From assembly GCF_036895565.1 (NCBI RefSeq), contig NZ_CP145904.1, positions 1,984,001-2,048,000 of the forward strand: DNA of 64,000 nt, written 5' to 3'. Positions 1-9,253 of this stretch are shown in pieces. The notes beneath the pieces are model-generated. The model saw only the letters and a program-made list of their open reading frames with translations. It searched no databases and was not told where the DNA came from. Origin of the DNA: Flavobacterium sp. KS-LB2. GTDB taxonomy: Bacteria > Bacteroidota > Bacteroidia > Flavobacteriales > Flavobacteriaceae. The position numbers were made by a program, and so were the translations under genes. The number at the start of each line of letters is the position of its first letter. Position 1 is the stretch's first letter.

Positions 1-2
1 CT

Positions 3-917
3 GAGAACAAAAAGAAAATTAATCTAAAGGATCTATTGCATTTTATCTTTCCCATCACTTTTTTTCTATTTATAATTAATCGCAATCATTACTCTTTTGA
101 TTATCAAAGCATCGAAATTATTTTATACGGGCTTTTTTTTATTTTTGCAATCGTATATGTTGTTTTATGTTTTCAATTTTTAAGAACTAAAATTTGGACT
201 AGAAAAGGCGAAATCAAGGTAATCCAAAAACAAAATAAATTAATTAACAATTGGACATTATTTTTATTTATTGCACTTGTACTTACTATAACAAGGCTTT
301 TCGTATCAGTCTTTATCGAAATATATTTTGACGAAACCATTAAAGGGCATAGTTATCAGTGGATATCCGCAGTGATTTGGTTAACTATTTTATTCAAAAT
401 ATTAATTTCTCCTGAAATCCTTTATGGCTATAATGTTTTGCATCAAAAGATTAATGAGAATAAAAATAATAGTTTGGTATTGGATTTTATTTGGAAAATA
501 ACTCCTGATATTGAATTAAATAACAGTCAACATTTGATTCTTAAAGAAAAAATAGATCCAAATATTATGAACTATATCAAAGAAATTGAGTCTGTATCAT
601 TAAAATTTGAATTGTTTAGAAATGCAAATTTTACAATTACAGATTTAGCAAACAGCCTGCAAATTCCCAAAAGTCATATTTCGTATTTATTTAAATACCA
701 TTCAACTATTTCCTTTTCTGAGTATAAAAAGGTTATCCGAATACACGATGCTATCAAACAAATCGAACTAAACTATCTAAAAAATAATACTCTCGATTCA
801 TTATCAAAAAAAGTTGGATTTACCTCATACAACCCTTTCTTTACAAGCTTTAAAGAAATTGCAGGTGTTTCGCCATTAGAATATTATAAAATGAATAGAA
901 GAGAATTTGAGGAATAA
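3..917 (+). CDS. Membrane-anchored AraC-family transcriptional regulator (5' end cut by window)
   Basis: The C-terminal ~100 residues form an AraC-type double helix-turn-helix: a first HTH around TITDLANSLQIPKSHISYLF and a second around TLDSLSKKVGFTSYNPFF, followed by the family's GVSPLEYYK end. The N-terminal half is hydrophobic with several predicted membrane helices, as in flavobacterial membrane-bound AraC regulators. The reading frame is open to the left edge (residues ENKKKINLKDLL precede the first possible TTG at 36), so the true start lies outside the window. The signal and target genes are unknown. A hairpin terminator follows directly. Confidence 0.85.
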   Translation, partial: ENKKKINLKDLLHFIFPITFFLFIINRNHYSFDYQSIEIILYGLFFIFAIVYVVLCFQFLRTKIWTRKGEIKVIQKQNKLINNWTLFLFIALVLTITRLFVSVFIEIYFDETIKGHSYQWISAVIWLTILFKILISPEILYGYNVLHQKINENKNNSLVLDFIWKITPDIELNNSQHLILKEKIDPNIMNYIKEIESVSLKFELFRNANFTITDLANSLQIPKSHISYLFKYHSTISFSEYKKVIRIHDAIKQIELNYLKNNTLDSLSKKVGFTSYNPFFTSFKEIAGVSPLEYYKMNRREFEE

Positions 918-950
918 AAAAAGGTTCAACAATGAAGTTGAACCTTTTTA
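917..950. terminator. Bidirectional hairpin terminator
   Basis: AAGGTTCAAC (921-930) pairs with GTTGAACCTT (937-946) across a 6-nt loop, with A-run before and T-run after. It sits between the convergent AraC and ccsBA genes and can serve both strands. Confidence 0.8.
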
Positions 951-970
951 GTATCTAAAATAAACAAATC

Positions 971-3900
971 TTATTTCTTATAGTACTTTTTATATTTTGG
1001 ATAGGAAATAGCACCAAACAAAGTAATTGCTCCAAGAGAATACCAAATCCAACTCAACGAATGTGCTTCACCACTTGCGTAAGAATGCAATCCTACCAAG
1101 TGAAAATTTACTCCATAATACGTAAACAAAATAGATATAAAAGCAAACATGCTCATTAAATTGAAAATCCATTTTCCTCGTAAAGAAGGAACAAATCGAG
1201 CATGAATTACAAATGCATAGACCATAATACTGATCAAGGCCCAAGTTTCTTTTGGATCCCATCCCCAATAACGTCCCCAACTTTCATTGGCCCATTGTCC
1301 TCCAAGGAAGTTTCCAATAGTTAACATTATCAAACCTATCGTTAATGCTAATTCGTTGATATAAGTGATTTCCTGAATATTCAAATCCATTTTGACTTTG
1401 TTTTTTTCATTGGTAAAAGAAATCAGCAATAGTGAAACCGCACCTAAAATAAATCCTAATGCAAACGGACCATAACTAGCCACAATTACCGCAACGTGAA
1501 TCATCAACCAATAGGAATTCAGTACTGGTTGCAGATTTGCAATTTCGGGATCAATCCAGTTTAGATTTGCAGCCCAAAGAATCATTGCTGTTACAAAAGC
1601 TGATGAAGCCACAGTAAGTTTTGATTTTCTGTCGAAAGCCAAACCAAAAAACATAGTAGCCCACGCAATATAAATAATCGATTCATAGGCATTACTCCAA
1701 GGTGCGTGACCGGAAATATACCAACGCGCAATTAAGCCCACAGTATGCAATCCAAATAATAATCCTATAATAATATGCATTGTATTTACTGCTATAGCTA
1801 ATACTTTGCGCTCTTTGAAGATTTGCATTATTGTAAAAAACAACATCAAAATCGCCGCAAAAGCATACCAATAAAAAAGTTTATTGAAAACATCATATTT
1901 ATTATACAAGACTTCTGATGTAATTCTTTCTTCACTTGGTCTCACTTTACTGCCAAAACGTTTTTGGAAACCATTGATACTTTCCAGTAATTCATCCGCA
2001 GTTTTGTAATCATTAGAAGTTGAAGCATTTGCCAAAGAACCAAAATACAAAGGCAGTACATTTTTAGTATACGTCGCTTCCATTCCTTTGAAACCTGCTT
2101 CGTTGAGCTCTAAATAAGAAACCCACTTATTATTTTTATCTTCTGGAATTGGAAAAATTTTAAGGATACGACCACTTAATGCAGATTCCATCAAATTTAC
2201 TCTTTTATCGGTTTCTATAAAATCCTTTTCAAATTGATTGGGGTTAGCCGCTTTAAATGATTCTTCTAAATATTTGGAAAGTTTATAATTTCCCTTAGCA
2301 TCAAAGAAAGCTACAAAAGGTGCAAATTTAGCTTTCTTATCGACTCCAATAATCTTTCGAATACTGTCGTTACCTCTTCGTAAATGGATAATTGGAATCT
2401 CTATCCAATAACTAGCATATTGTGTTATGGACAAAAATACCTGATCAGAATTCATATCATTATATGAATCATCTTGACTTACTTTTCGCAATAATTCGGA
2501 TGAAAATGTGTTAATCGGTTTCATTCTACCGCCACCATCTTGAATGACAAGTCTACCAAATTTTGCTGCATGTTCCGCAGGTACTTTATATTTAGTTATC
2601 AAGTCATTCAGTTCATCCTGGCTGAATACTTTTTTGGTGTGATTTGCGTGTGTTGTAGGCGCTGATGCAGCTTCTGTGTGTGCATGTCCTTCATGATCTG
2701 CGTGGTTATGTTCTTGTTCTTGAGCAAAACTATTGAAACTGAACATCAACACTAAAATAGTCAATAATTTAGCTTTTTTGGTTTTAACCACTTCCAGTTT
2801 GCGTTTAATATCAGCAAAACGAGAATATTTAGTAAACATAATCGCCATCATTGCAAAATACAACATAAAATAACCAGCATAAGTTAGCGCTGTACCCCAA
2901 AAATCATGGTTGACAGATAAAATTGTTCCTTTTTCGTCTGGATCAAATCCTGATTGAAAAAAGCGATATCCTTTATAATCCAATACGTTATTCATATAAA
3001 TTCTGGCATCAAATGGTTCTTTATCCTGAACGGTTACTTTACTTTCAAAAGAAGAATAACTTTTCTCTGTTCCTGGATATTTTTGTGCAATAAAATCATT
3101 CAATTTTATTTTAAAAGGCAAGACATACGCTTTACTTCCGTAGAAAAAAGAGTAATCGATATTTCCAATTTTTACCGTTTTTGCTTCACCAATTTTACCT
3201 TTAGAACCTAAAACTGTTACTGTTTTTTCTTGACCATCGGCAGAGATTTTTATGGTTAATGCATCTTCATGGTTCTTTGCTTTAAAATCATTTTCCGATT
3301 CATAATCAACAACACCTTTTACTGCAGGATCTGGAAATACAAATCGCATTTCACCAATACTATATAAAGAACGCATCATCAATGGTTGCGCATTATCTTT
3401 GGTTACTTTCCCTTGTAGTTTATCTGCCATTCGCATAAAGTTTCCTTCAAAAGGGGTTTGAATAGTGTAAGCAGTTCCTGTTGTATTGATGTTTATGGCA
3501 CCATCAGTATATTTATTTAACGAAAATAAAACATTATGTATGTTCTGAACTTCGCCCTCTTTCAAGAAATGCTCGTGACGTCCTCCATCTCCAGCTTCTA
3601 CAATTTTCAAGAAAACGGTCCCTTTAGGATCTGGTTTAATGTATTCTTTAGCTCCCATGATAAAATTTTCATATTCTACCTCAAATGGAGTATCAGCAAA
3701 CTTTCCTGAAATACTAAAATCATTATTAGTTGCCGGAGACAACAACACTTGTTTCTCAAAAACCCTACGTTTCATTTCACCTTTGAATTCACCATCTACA
3801 AAAACAGTCAGAAAGGTTTTATCAGAAAAAATTTGATTTTCAGCTGCGCCTTCACGAATAGGCATCATTCCTTCATAACTGATGTAACGGGTTACGAAAG

Positions 3901-4177
3901 CTCCCAAAATGATAAAAATAAAAGACAAATGAAGCAATAAAGTTGCCCATTTTTCTTTCTTTAATAACTGATAACGCTTGATATTTCCAAAGAAATTGAT
4001 TAGAAAAAATACATGAATAGCCTCAAACCACCATGCATTATAAATTAAATTTTTTGCTGTATCAGTATTATACTTGCTTTCGATAAAGGTTCCCGTAGCC
4101 ATCGAAGCTGCATATACAATAAATAAAAAGGCCATTAATCGAGTAGAAAACAAAAAAGAAAATATTTTTTTATCCAT
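971..4177 (-). CDS. ccsBA: Cytochrome c biogenesis protein, ResB-CcsA fusion
   Basis: System II cytochrome c synthase, which moves haem across the membrane and attaches it to apocytochrome CXXCH motifs. Residues 1-460 resemble ResB/CcsB: N-terminal membrane helices, a long periplasmic segment and a helix near 430. A second hydrophobic segment near 470-487 is followed by a histidine-rich stretch (about 485-512) and another periplasmic region to about 780. The C-terminal ~290 residues are the multi-helix CcsA part with the haem-binding WWD motif (WANESWGRYWGWDPKETW). At 1068 residues it has the size of natural CcsBA fusions in Bacteroidota and Epsilonproteobacteria. No other cytochrome c genes are nearby. 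Confidence 0.92.
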   Translation of the reverse strand: MDKKIFSFLFSTRLMAFLFIVYAASMATGTFIESKYNTDTAKNLIYNAWWFEAIHVFFLINFFGNIKRYQLLKKEKWATLLLHLSFIFIILGAFVTRYISYEGMMPIREGAAENQIFSDKTFLTVFVDGEFKGEMKRRVFEKQVLLSPATNNDFSISGKFADTPFEVEYENFIMGAKEYIKPDPKGTVFLKIVEAGDGGRHEHFLKEGEVQNIHNVLFSLNKYTDGAININTTGTAYTIQTPFEGNFMRMADKLQGKVTKDNAQPLMMRSLYSIGEMRFVFPDPAVKGVVDYESENDFKAKNHEDALTIKISADGQEKTVTVLGSKGKIGEAKTVKIGNIDYSFFYGSKAYVLPFKIKLNDFIAQKYPGTEKSYSSFESKVTVQDKEPFDARIYMNNVLDYKGYRFFQSGFDPDEKGTILSVNHDFWGTALTYAGYFMLYFAMMAIMFTKYSRFADIKRKLEVVKTKKAKLLTILVLMFSFNSFAQEQEHNHADHEGHAHTEAASAPTTHANHTKKVFSQDELNDLITKYKVPAEHAAKFGRLVIQDGGGRMKPINTFSSELLRKVSQDDSYNDMNSDQVFLSITQYASYWIEIPIIHLRRGNDSIRKIIGVDKKAKFAPFVAFFDAKGNYKLSKYLEESFKAANPNQFEKDFIETDKRVNLMESALSGRILKIFPIPEDKNNKWVSYLELNEAGFKGMEATYTKNVLPLYFGSLANASTSNDYKTADELLESINGFQKRFGSKVRPSEERITSEVLYNKYDVFNKLFYWYAFAAILMLFFTIMQIFKERKVLAIAVNTMHIIIGLLFGLHTVGLIARWYISGHAPWSNAYESIIYIAWATMFFGLAFDRKSKLTVASSAFVTAMILWAANLNWIDPEIANLQPVLNSYWLMIHVAVIVASYGPFALGFILGAVSLLLISFTNEKNKVKMDLNIQEITYINELALTIGLIMLTIGNFLGGQWANESWGRYWGWDPKETWALISIMVYAFVIHARFVPSLRGKWIFNLMSMFAFISILFTYYGVNFHLVGLHSYASGEAHSLSWIWYSLGAITLFGAISYPKYKKYYKK

Positions 4178-4365
4178 TTTTAAGGGATTATGTTTTTATA
4201 AAAGTGCCACAAAAGTACTTAAAATTGTTGACTTCTATATTGGCACATTTGTTAATTTAATCCAAAATTAAGTAGCTTCATTTTTTGGAATAAAAGTATA
4301 TTTTAATTGGAGTTACAGTTTATTAGCCAATCCAAAATTGAATAAAACTCTTAGTATTTTTTTGC

Positions 4366-4373
4366 TAATTTTG
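4366..4373 (+). promoter_or_regulatory. -7 promoter element TAnnTTTG
   Basis: TAATTTTG matches the Bacteroidota -7 consensus exactly and ends only 4 nt before the ATG at 4378. Transcription from it would start at or next to the start codon. Confidence 0.5.
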
Positions 4374-4377
4374 TCAC

Positions 4378-5151
4378 ATGACTAAAGTAAGTATTATTGG
4401 TTCAGGAAATGTAGCACAACATTTGATTGCAGCATTCCAAAATTCCCAAAATATGGGAAGTGAAATCGAATTGGTTCAAGTTTTTTCAAGACAAATAGGA
4501 AGCGTCTCTCACCTACTCGATTTAAGTCAGATTACAAATGATTTAGATACTTTGGCTGAAGCGGACTTGTATATTATTGCTGTTTCCGACGATGCAATTT
4601 CAAGTATATCTTCGCAACTTCCTTTCAAAAATCGCTTGGTGGTTCACACTTCAGGAAGTGTTTCTTTGAATGCTTTGGATGACAATAATCGAAAAGGCGT
4701 TTTCTATCCCTTGCAGACTTTTACCAAAAACAAGCCAATTGATTTTAGAACTATTCCTATCTGTTTAGAAAGCGAAAATGTAACGGATTATCAATTATTA
4801 GATAAAGTAGCCAAATCAATTTCTGATAAAATATTCGCTATCAACTCTGAACAACGAAAAGCCTTGCATGTTGCAGCTGTTTTTATCAATAATTTCACGA
4901 ATCATTTGTACCAAATAGGTCAAGAAATTTGTCAAGAACATCAAGTTCCTTTTGAAATTTTAATTCCTTTAATTACAGAAACAGCTCAAAAAATAACGTT
5001 ACTTTCGCCATCAGAAGCGCAAACTGGTCCGGCTAAACGCAATGATACGGCTACTATTGCTACGCATGAGGCTTTTTTATCCAATGAAAATCAACTTACA
5101 ATTTATAAAACACTAACACAATCTATACAGCATAATGGCAAAAAGTTATAA
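4378..5151 (+). CDS. Rossmann-fold DUF2520 protein
   Basis: The N-terminus MTKVSIIGSGNVAQHL is an NAD(P)-binding GxGxxA Rossmann motif. The C-terminal half (from about residue 130) is the DUF2520 helical domain, as in F420-dependent NADP-oxidoreductase-like and pyrroline-5-carboxylate-reductase-like proteins. The substrate is unknown. The nucleotide-binding motif begins at residue 4, so the start cannot be moved downstream. The gene overlaps kdsC by 17 nt and heads a four-gene operon (DUF2520, kdsC, prenyltransferase, maf), an order I associate with Flavobacteriaceae. Confidence 0.85.
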   Translation: MTKVSIIGSGNVAQHLIAAFQNSQNMGSEIELVQVFSRQIGSVSHLLDLSQITNDLDTLAEADLYIIAVSDDAISSISSQLPFKNRLVVHTSGSVSLNALDDNNRKGVFYPLQTFTKNKPIDFRTIPICLESENVTDYQLLDKVAKSISDKIFAINSEQRKALHVAAVFINNFTNHLYQIGQEICQEHQVPFEILIPLITETAQKITLLSPSEAQTGPAKRNDTATIATHEAFLSNENQLTIYKTLTQSIQHNGKKL

Positions 5152-5662
5152 AGAAATAATGAATGATATTACTACGTTTGTATTTGACGTAGATGGCGTA
5201 CTTACTGACAGTTCTGTTTTTGTAACCAATGAAGGAGAAATTCTTCGCACCATGAATATTCGCGATGGTTATGCCATGAAAGCCGCAGTAGAAAGCGGTT
5301 ATAACGTTTGTATTATTTCGGGAGGAAGTAACGAAGGTGTTCGCATTAGATTACGAAATCTGGGAATTACAGCTATTCATTTAGGCACCCCAAACAAAGT
5401 AGAAACATTTGATGAATATACTGAAGCGCACAGTATCAATCCAGAACATGTTTTGTATATGGGTGATGATATTCCTGATTATCACGTGATGAAATTAGTA
5501 GGATTACCCACTTGTCCACAAGATGCAAGCCCAGAAATCAAGGCTATTTCCAGATATATTTCGCACAAAAACGGAGGAAAAGGCGCTGCACGTGATGTGA
5601 TAGAACAAGTGATGAAAGCACAAGGAAAATGGATGGCACATTTTGATGGGAAACATGATTAG
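5135..5662 (+). CDS. kdsC: 3-deoxy-D-manno-octulosonate 8-phosphate phosphatase, HAD family
   Basis: Dephosphorylates KDO-8-phosphate to KDO for lipopolysaccharide inner core synthesis in the cytoplasm. HAD motif I is FDVDGVLTDS (Asp18 nucleophile, Asp20 acid/base), motif II is ISGGS, and motif IV is YMGDDIPD. At 175 residues without a cap domain it fits the tetrameric C0-type KdsC family. The gene overlaps the DUF2520 gene, so the two are translationally coupled. Confidence 0.92.
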   Translation: MAKSYKEIMNDITTFVFDVDGVLTDSSVFVTNEGEILRTMNIRDGYAMKAAVESGYNVCIISGGSNEGVRIRLRNLGITAIHLGTPNKVETFDEYTEAHSINPEHVLYMGDDIPDYHVMKLVGLPTCPQDASPEIKAISRYISHKNGGKGAARDVIEQVMKAQGKWMAHFDGKHD

Positions 5663-5730
5663 ATTTACGATTTTTGATTGCTGATTTTGAGAAAACTCAC
5701 GACTCCCAACCCATAACTCATAACTTTTTA

Positions 5731-6651
5731 ATGAACTTTCTAAAACTAATTCGATACCCGAATCTACTGATGCTTGCTTTCATGCAGCTTATTTTCAGGT
5801 ATGTTTTTTTTAAATTTCAGAATATTCCATTGGCACTAGCCGATTGGCAATACGGATTACTAGTTTTATCGACTGTTTTAATCGCTGCTGGTGGGTATGT
5901 GATTAATAATATTTTTGATCAAAATACTGATACAATTAACAAACCAAATCAAGTAATTGTTGGCAAAACCATTTCTGAAACCAGTGCTTATAATATTTAC
6001 ATTGCACTGACTGTTGCTGGTGTGGCTATTGGTTTTTACTTGTCAAATGTTATTGTAAAACCTGGTTTTGCCTCTATTTTTATTATGATTGCAGCCACAC
6101 TTTATTTGTACGCAACAAGCCTAAAACAAATGATGATTATTGGTAATATTATCGTAGCAATGTTGCTTTCGTTTAGTGTTGTTATCATAGGAATTTTTGA
6201 TTTATTCCCAACGATTAATGTAGAAAACCAACAACAGATAGGACTTATTTTTTCTATTCTTTTAGATTATGCACTGTTTACCTTTTTGCTTAATTTGATG
6301 AGGGAAATAGTTAAAGACATTGAAGATGTTGATGGTGATTATAACCAAGGAATGAATACTTTACCTATTGCAATAGGCAAATCGAGAACTGCAAAAATAG
6401 TCGCTGGACTAAGCTTTGTCCCTATACTTTTTATGCTCTATTACATCAATAAATACCTTCTTGATTTAGTATTTGTAACTGTCTATTTATTGCTTTTTGT
6501 CGTAGGCCCATTATTTTATTTTTCCATAAAAATTTGGACTGCAAAATCTAAAAAAGAGTTTCATACGCTGAGTATGCTGTTAAAATGGATTCTGTTATTT
6601 GGAATCCTGTCTGTTGTTATTATTAGTTTAAATATGAAATACAATGCTTAA
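5731..6651 (+). CDS. UbiA-family prenyltransferase (geranylgeranylglycerol-phosphate geranylgeranyltransferase-like)
   Basis: Integral membrane transferase that joins a polyprenyl diphosphate to an acceptor. Two Asp-rich motifs are visible: NNIFDQNTDTINKPN and REIVKDIEDVDGD, with about eight hydrophobic helices. The frame can open at a TTG at 5674, but ATG at 5731 gives the expected N-terminus MNFLKLIRYPN, so I chose that. The overlap with maf is 8 nt. Flavobacterial relatives are often annotated as geranylgeranylglycerol-phosphate synthases, but the real acceptor (lipid, menaquinone precursor or other) cannot be told from sequence. Confidence 0.85.
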   Translation: MNFLKLIRYPNLLMLAFMQLIFRYVFFKFQNIPLALADWQYGLLVLSTVLIAAGGYVINNIFDQNTDTINKPNQVIVGKTISETSAYNIYIALTVAGVAIGFYLSNVIVKPGFASIFIMIAATLYLYATSLKQMMIIGNIIVAMLLSFSVVIIGIFDLFPTINVENQQQIGLIFSILLDYALFTFLLNLMREIVKDIEDVDGDYNQGMNTLPIAIGKSRTAKIVAGLSFVPILFMLYYINKYLLDLVFVTVYLLLFVVGPLFYFSIKIWTAKSKKEFHTLSMLLKWILLFGILSVVIISLNMKYNA

Positions 6652-7228
6652 AAATAAATTAAAAAAATACACTTTAATTCTGGCTTCGGGTTCACCAAGA
6701 CGTCAGCAATTCTTCAAGGATTTGGACTTAGATTTTGAAATTCGATTGAAAGAAATTGAAGAAATTTATCCACCAGAATTAAAAGCAGCCGAAATCACTA
6801 ATTATTTAGCGGCATTGAAAGCCAATGCTTTTGAGGGAGAATTAAAACAAAATGAAATTTTAGTCACCAGCGACACTATCGTTTGGCATAACAATACCGC
6901 TTTGGGCAAACCAAAAAACGAACAAGATGCCTTTCAAATCCTGAAATCGTTATCTAATGCAACGCATGAAGTCATCACTTCTGTTTGCTTTAAAACCAAT
7001 GAAAAAGTAGTTGTGTTGCATGAAGTTACTAAAGTTACTTTCAATGAACTAAGTGACGAATCGATTCGTTATTATTTAGAAAATTACAAACCTTATGATA
7101 AAGCAGGCGCTTATGGCATACAGGAATGGATTGGTTTTATTGCTGTTTCAAAAATTGAAGGCTCTTATGCTAATGTAATGGGAATGCCTACTGATAAAGT
7201 ATATGAATATCTTACTAATTTAGTCTAG
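6644..7228 (+). CDS. maf: Maf-like nucleoside triphosphate pyrophosphatase
   Basis: House-cleaning pyrophosphatase that hydrolyses non-canonical or excess NTPs to NMPs, historically linked to septum inhibition. The N-terminal substrate loop LILASGSPRRQQFF is the family signature. SDTIVW holds the catalytic Asp, and YDKAGAYGIQ is the second conserved block. At 194 residues it is full length. Its start lies inside the prenyltransferase gene. It is the last gene of the kdsC operon. Confidence 0.92.
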   Translation: MLKNKLKKYTLILASGSPRRQQFFKDLDLDFEIRLKEIEEIYPPELKAAEITNYLAALKANAFEGELKQNEILVTSDTIVWHNNTALGKPKNEQDAFQILKSLSNATHEVITSVCFKTNEKVVVLHEVTKVTFNELSDESIRYYLENYKPYDKAGAYGIQEWIGFIAVSKIEGSYANVMGMPTDKVYEYLTNLV

Positions 7229-7235
7229 TTACATT

Positions 7236-7772
7236 ATGGAAATATCATTGATACACGAATATAGCAGAGAATTAATTGCAACCGGGGTGTTAGGAATTTT
7301 ACTGATTTTATTTCGAATAATTTCAACAAAACTAGTCAGACGCTACTCCAAATCAAACCAAACACTAGAGCATAGAACTAATTTAGTAATTAAATACATT
7401 CACTTATTTATTAATATTTTGGTAACTATTGCCTTAATACTAATTTGGGGAGTACAAACTAAGGATATTTTTATCGCACTTTCTTCCATCACAACCGTTG
7501 TGGGTGTTGCTATGTTTGCCCAATGGTCCATTTTAAGTAATATAACATCAGGTGTTATTTTGTTTTTTTCTTTTCCGTTTAAAATTGGTGACGTCATTAA
7601 AATACATGATAAAGATTTCCCTATTGAAGCAGAAATTGAGGATATTGGTGCTTTTCATGTCTATCTAAAAACTATTGATGGAGAGAAAATTATTTATCCT
7701 AATAACCTGCTTTTACAAAAAGGAATTTCAATACTTAAAAATCATTTTGACGATAAAGAATTCGTCGATTAA
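7236..7772 (+). CDS. Small MscS-family mechanosensitive channel
   Basis: About three N-terminal membrane helices (residues 14-110) lead into the MscS beta domain: GVAMFAQWSILSNITSGVIL is the pore helix region, and FPFKIGDVIKI with EIEDIGAFHVYLKTIDGEKIIYPNN is the beta domain. At 178 residues it is shorter than E. coli MscS (286) and lacks most of the C-terminal alpha/beta domain, as in other minimal MscS proteins. It probably relieves osmotic pressure. It starts 7 nt after maf and may be co-transcribed. Confidence 0.88.
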   Translation: MEISLIHEYSRELIATGVLGILLILFRIISTKLVRRYSKSNQTLEHRTNLVIKYIHLFINILVTIALILIWGVQTKDIFIALSSITTVVGVAMFAQWSILSNITSGVILFFSFPFKIGDVIKIHDKDFPIEAEIEDIGAFHVYLKTIDGEKIIYPNNLLLQKGISILKNHFDDKEFVD

Positions 7773-7949
7773 TTCCTAACTTTACAAATGTTTTTCTACA
7801 TTCTATCATAAATTAATTAAAAGTGATAATTATACAACTAATGATAAGAAATATATAATACTTTAATTTCTTTTATTTTTCATATTTGCTAACTAGAAAT
7901 TATACCTTTCACGATTGAATGGTACATCCGTTATTAAAAAATAAAGAAT

Positions 7950-9149
7950 ATGAATGATATTTTAAAACTTCCATTTTATGCTAAACTAACCCTGGTTTTA
8001 TTGGGCTTAATAGCACTAATTTTTATTTTTTATATTGGTCAAGATATTTTAGTGCCCATAATGATGTCATTTTTATTTGCTATTTTATTGTACCCCATTG
8101 TTCAGTTTCTTAAATCAAAACTCTATTTTCCTCATGTTTTAGCAGTAATGCTGGCGGTAACTTTATTCGTTTTATTTTTCATTGGACTTTTTGTTTTTCT
8201 ATCTTTTCAAATCAGTGATTTCGCAGATGATTTTGATAAAATAGAGAAAAACATCAACATACACCTCCGAAATATCCAAGGATTTGTAAGAGACAATTTC
8301 CATTTAAGTTCATGGGAACAAAAGCAATATATTGATACTGCTACTGAAGATTCTATGGAAAAAGGAAAAGAATTGATTGGTACAACTCTAATGTCGTTTA
8401 CGGATACATTAGTAAATTTAACATTAATTCCTATCTATACATTTTTAATTCTTTTATACCGAACTCATTTTCTGTTGTTTTTATCCAAATTATTTAAAAA
8501 AGAGAACCACGAGCAATTAAAAGATATACTAACAAATGTACGAGTAGCTATCAACAGTTACATAGTGGGTTTAATTATTGAAATGGTTTTAGTCTCAACA
8601 ATGACAACAATTGGATTTATGCTTATTGGTGTAAAATATGCTATTCTACTGGGAATCGTAACTGGAATCTTAAATCTGATTCCTTATATAGGAATCCTTT
8701 TTGCAGGAATGCTAAGCATTGTGGCATCACTTACAGGTTCGCCAGATATATCAATAATTGTTGGAGTAATTGTCATTACTATAATTGTTCAGTTAATTGA
8801 TAATAACATTTTAGTTCCATTGATTGTAAGTTCAAAAGTAGAAATAAATGCGTTTATATCTATTATTGGGATTATCATTGGAGGCGCAATTGCAGGAGTT
8901 TCTGGTATGTTTTTAGCGCTTCCAATTCTTGCAGTACTCAAAGTAATTTTTGACAGAATTGAATCTTTAGAACCATGGGGTTATCTTATGGGAGATCATT
9001 TACCCAAGACCTATACTTGGCGCAATATTAAATTACCACTATTTGATTCTGAATCAACACCAAAAAAAATAGTAATCAAAACAGACATTGTGGTTCCCAT
9101 ATTTACGGAAACTACAACCGAAAATGATTCTAATAAAACCATTGAATAG
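7950..9149 (+). CDS. AI-2E family transporter (PerM/TqsA-like)
   Basis: Polytopic inner-membrane protein with about eight helices and the family's C-terminal block (QLIDNNILVPLIV, then IIGIIIGGAIAG and SGMFLALPILAVLKVIFD). Some family members export autoinducer-2, others are Na+/H+ antiporters, and in Bacteroidota the substrate is unknown. The cytoplasmic tail of about 45 residues is polar. It is separated from the MscS gene by about 180 nt and so probably has its own promoter. Confidence 0.88.
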   Translation: MNDILKLPFYAKLTLVLLGLIALIFIFYIGQDILVPIMMSFLFAILLYPIVQFLKSKLYFPHVLAVMLAVTLFVLFFIGLFVFLSFQISDFADDFDKIEKNINIHLRNIQGFVRDNFHLSSWEQKQYIDTATEDSMEKGKELIGTTLMSFTDTLVNLTLIPIYTFLILLYRTHFLLFLSKLFKKENHEQLKDILTNVRVAINSYIVGLIIEMVLVSTMTTIGFMLIGVKYAILLGIVTGILNLIPYIGILFAGMLSIVASLTGSPDISIIVGVIVITIIVQLIDNNILVPLIVSSKVEINAFISIIGIIIGGAIAGVSGMFLALPILAVLKVIFDRIESLEPWGYLMGDHLPKTYTWRNIKLPLFDSESTPKKIVIKTDIVVPIFTETTTENDSNKTIE

Positions 9150-9253
9150 TTTCTAAAATAGTATATTCGAATGCTAAATTTTGTTAATTCGAATTAATCC
9201 GTAACCGATTTTTTCTTTTGTTTCGTTAACAATGTTTAAAATTATTTTTTATC

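Noticed and set aside
4240..4256. Sigma-54-like TTGGCACATTTGTTAAT before the DUF2520 gene
   Set aside because: The -12 part lacks TTGC, and a better TAnnTTTG element lies next to the start codon.
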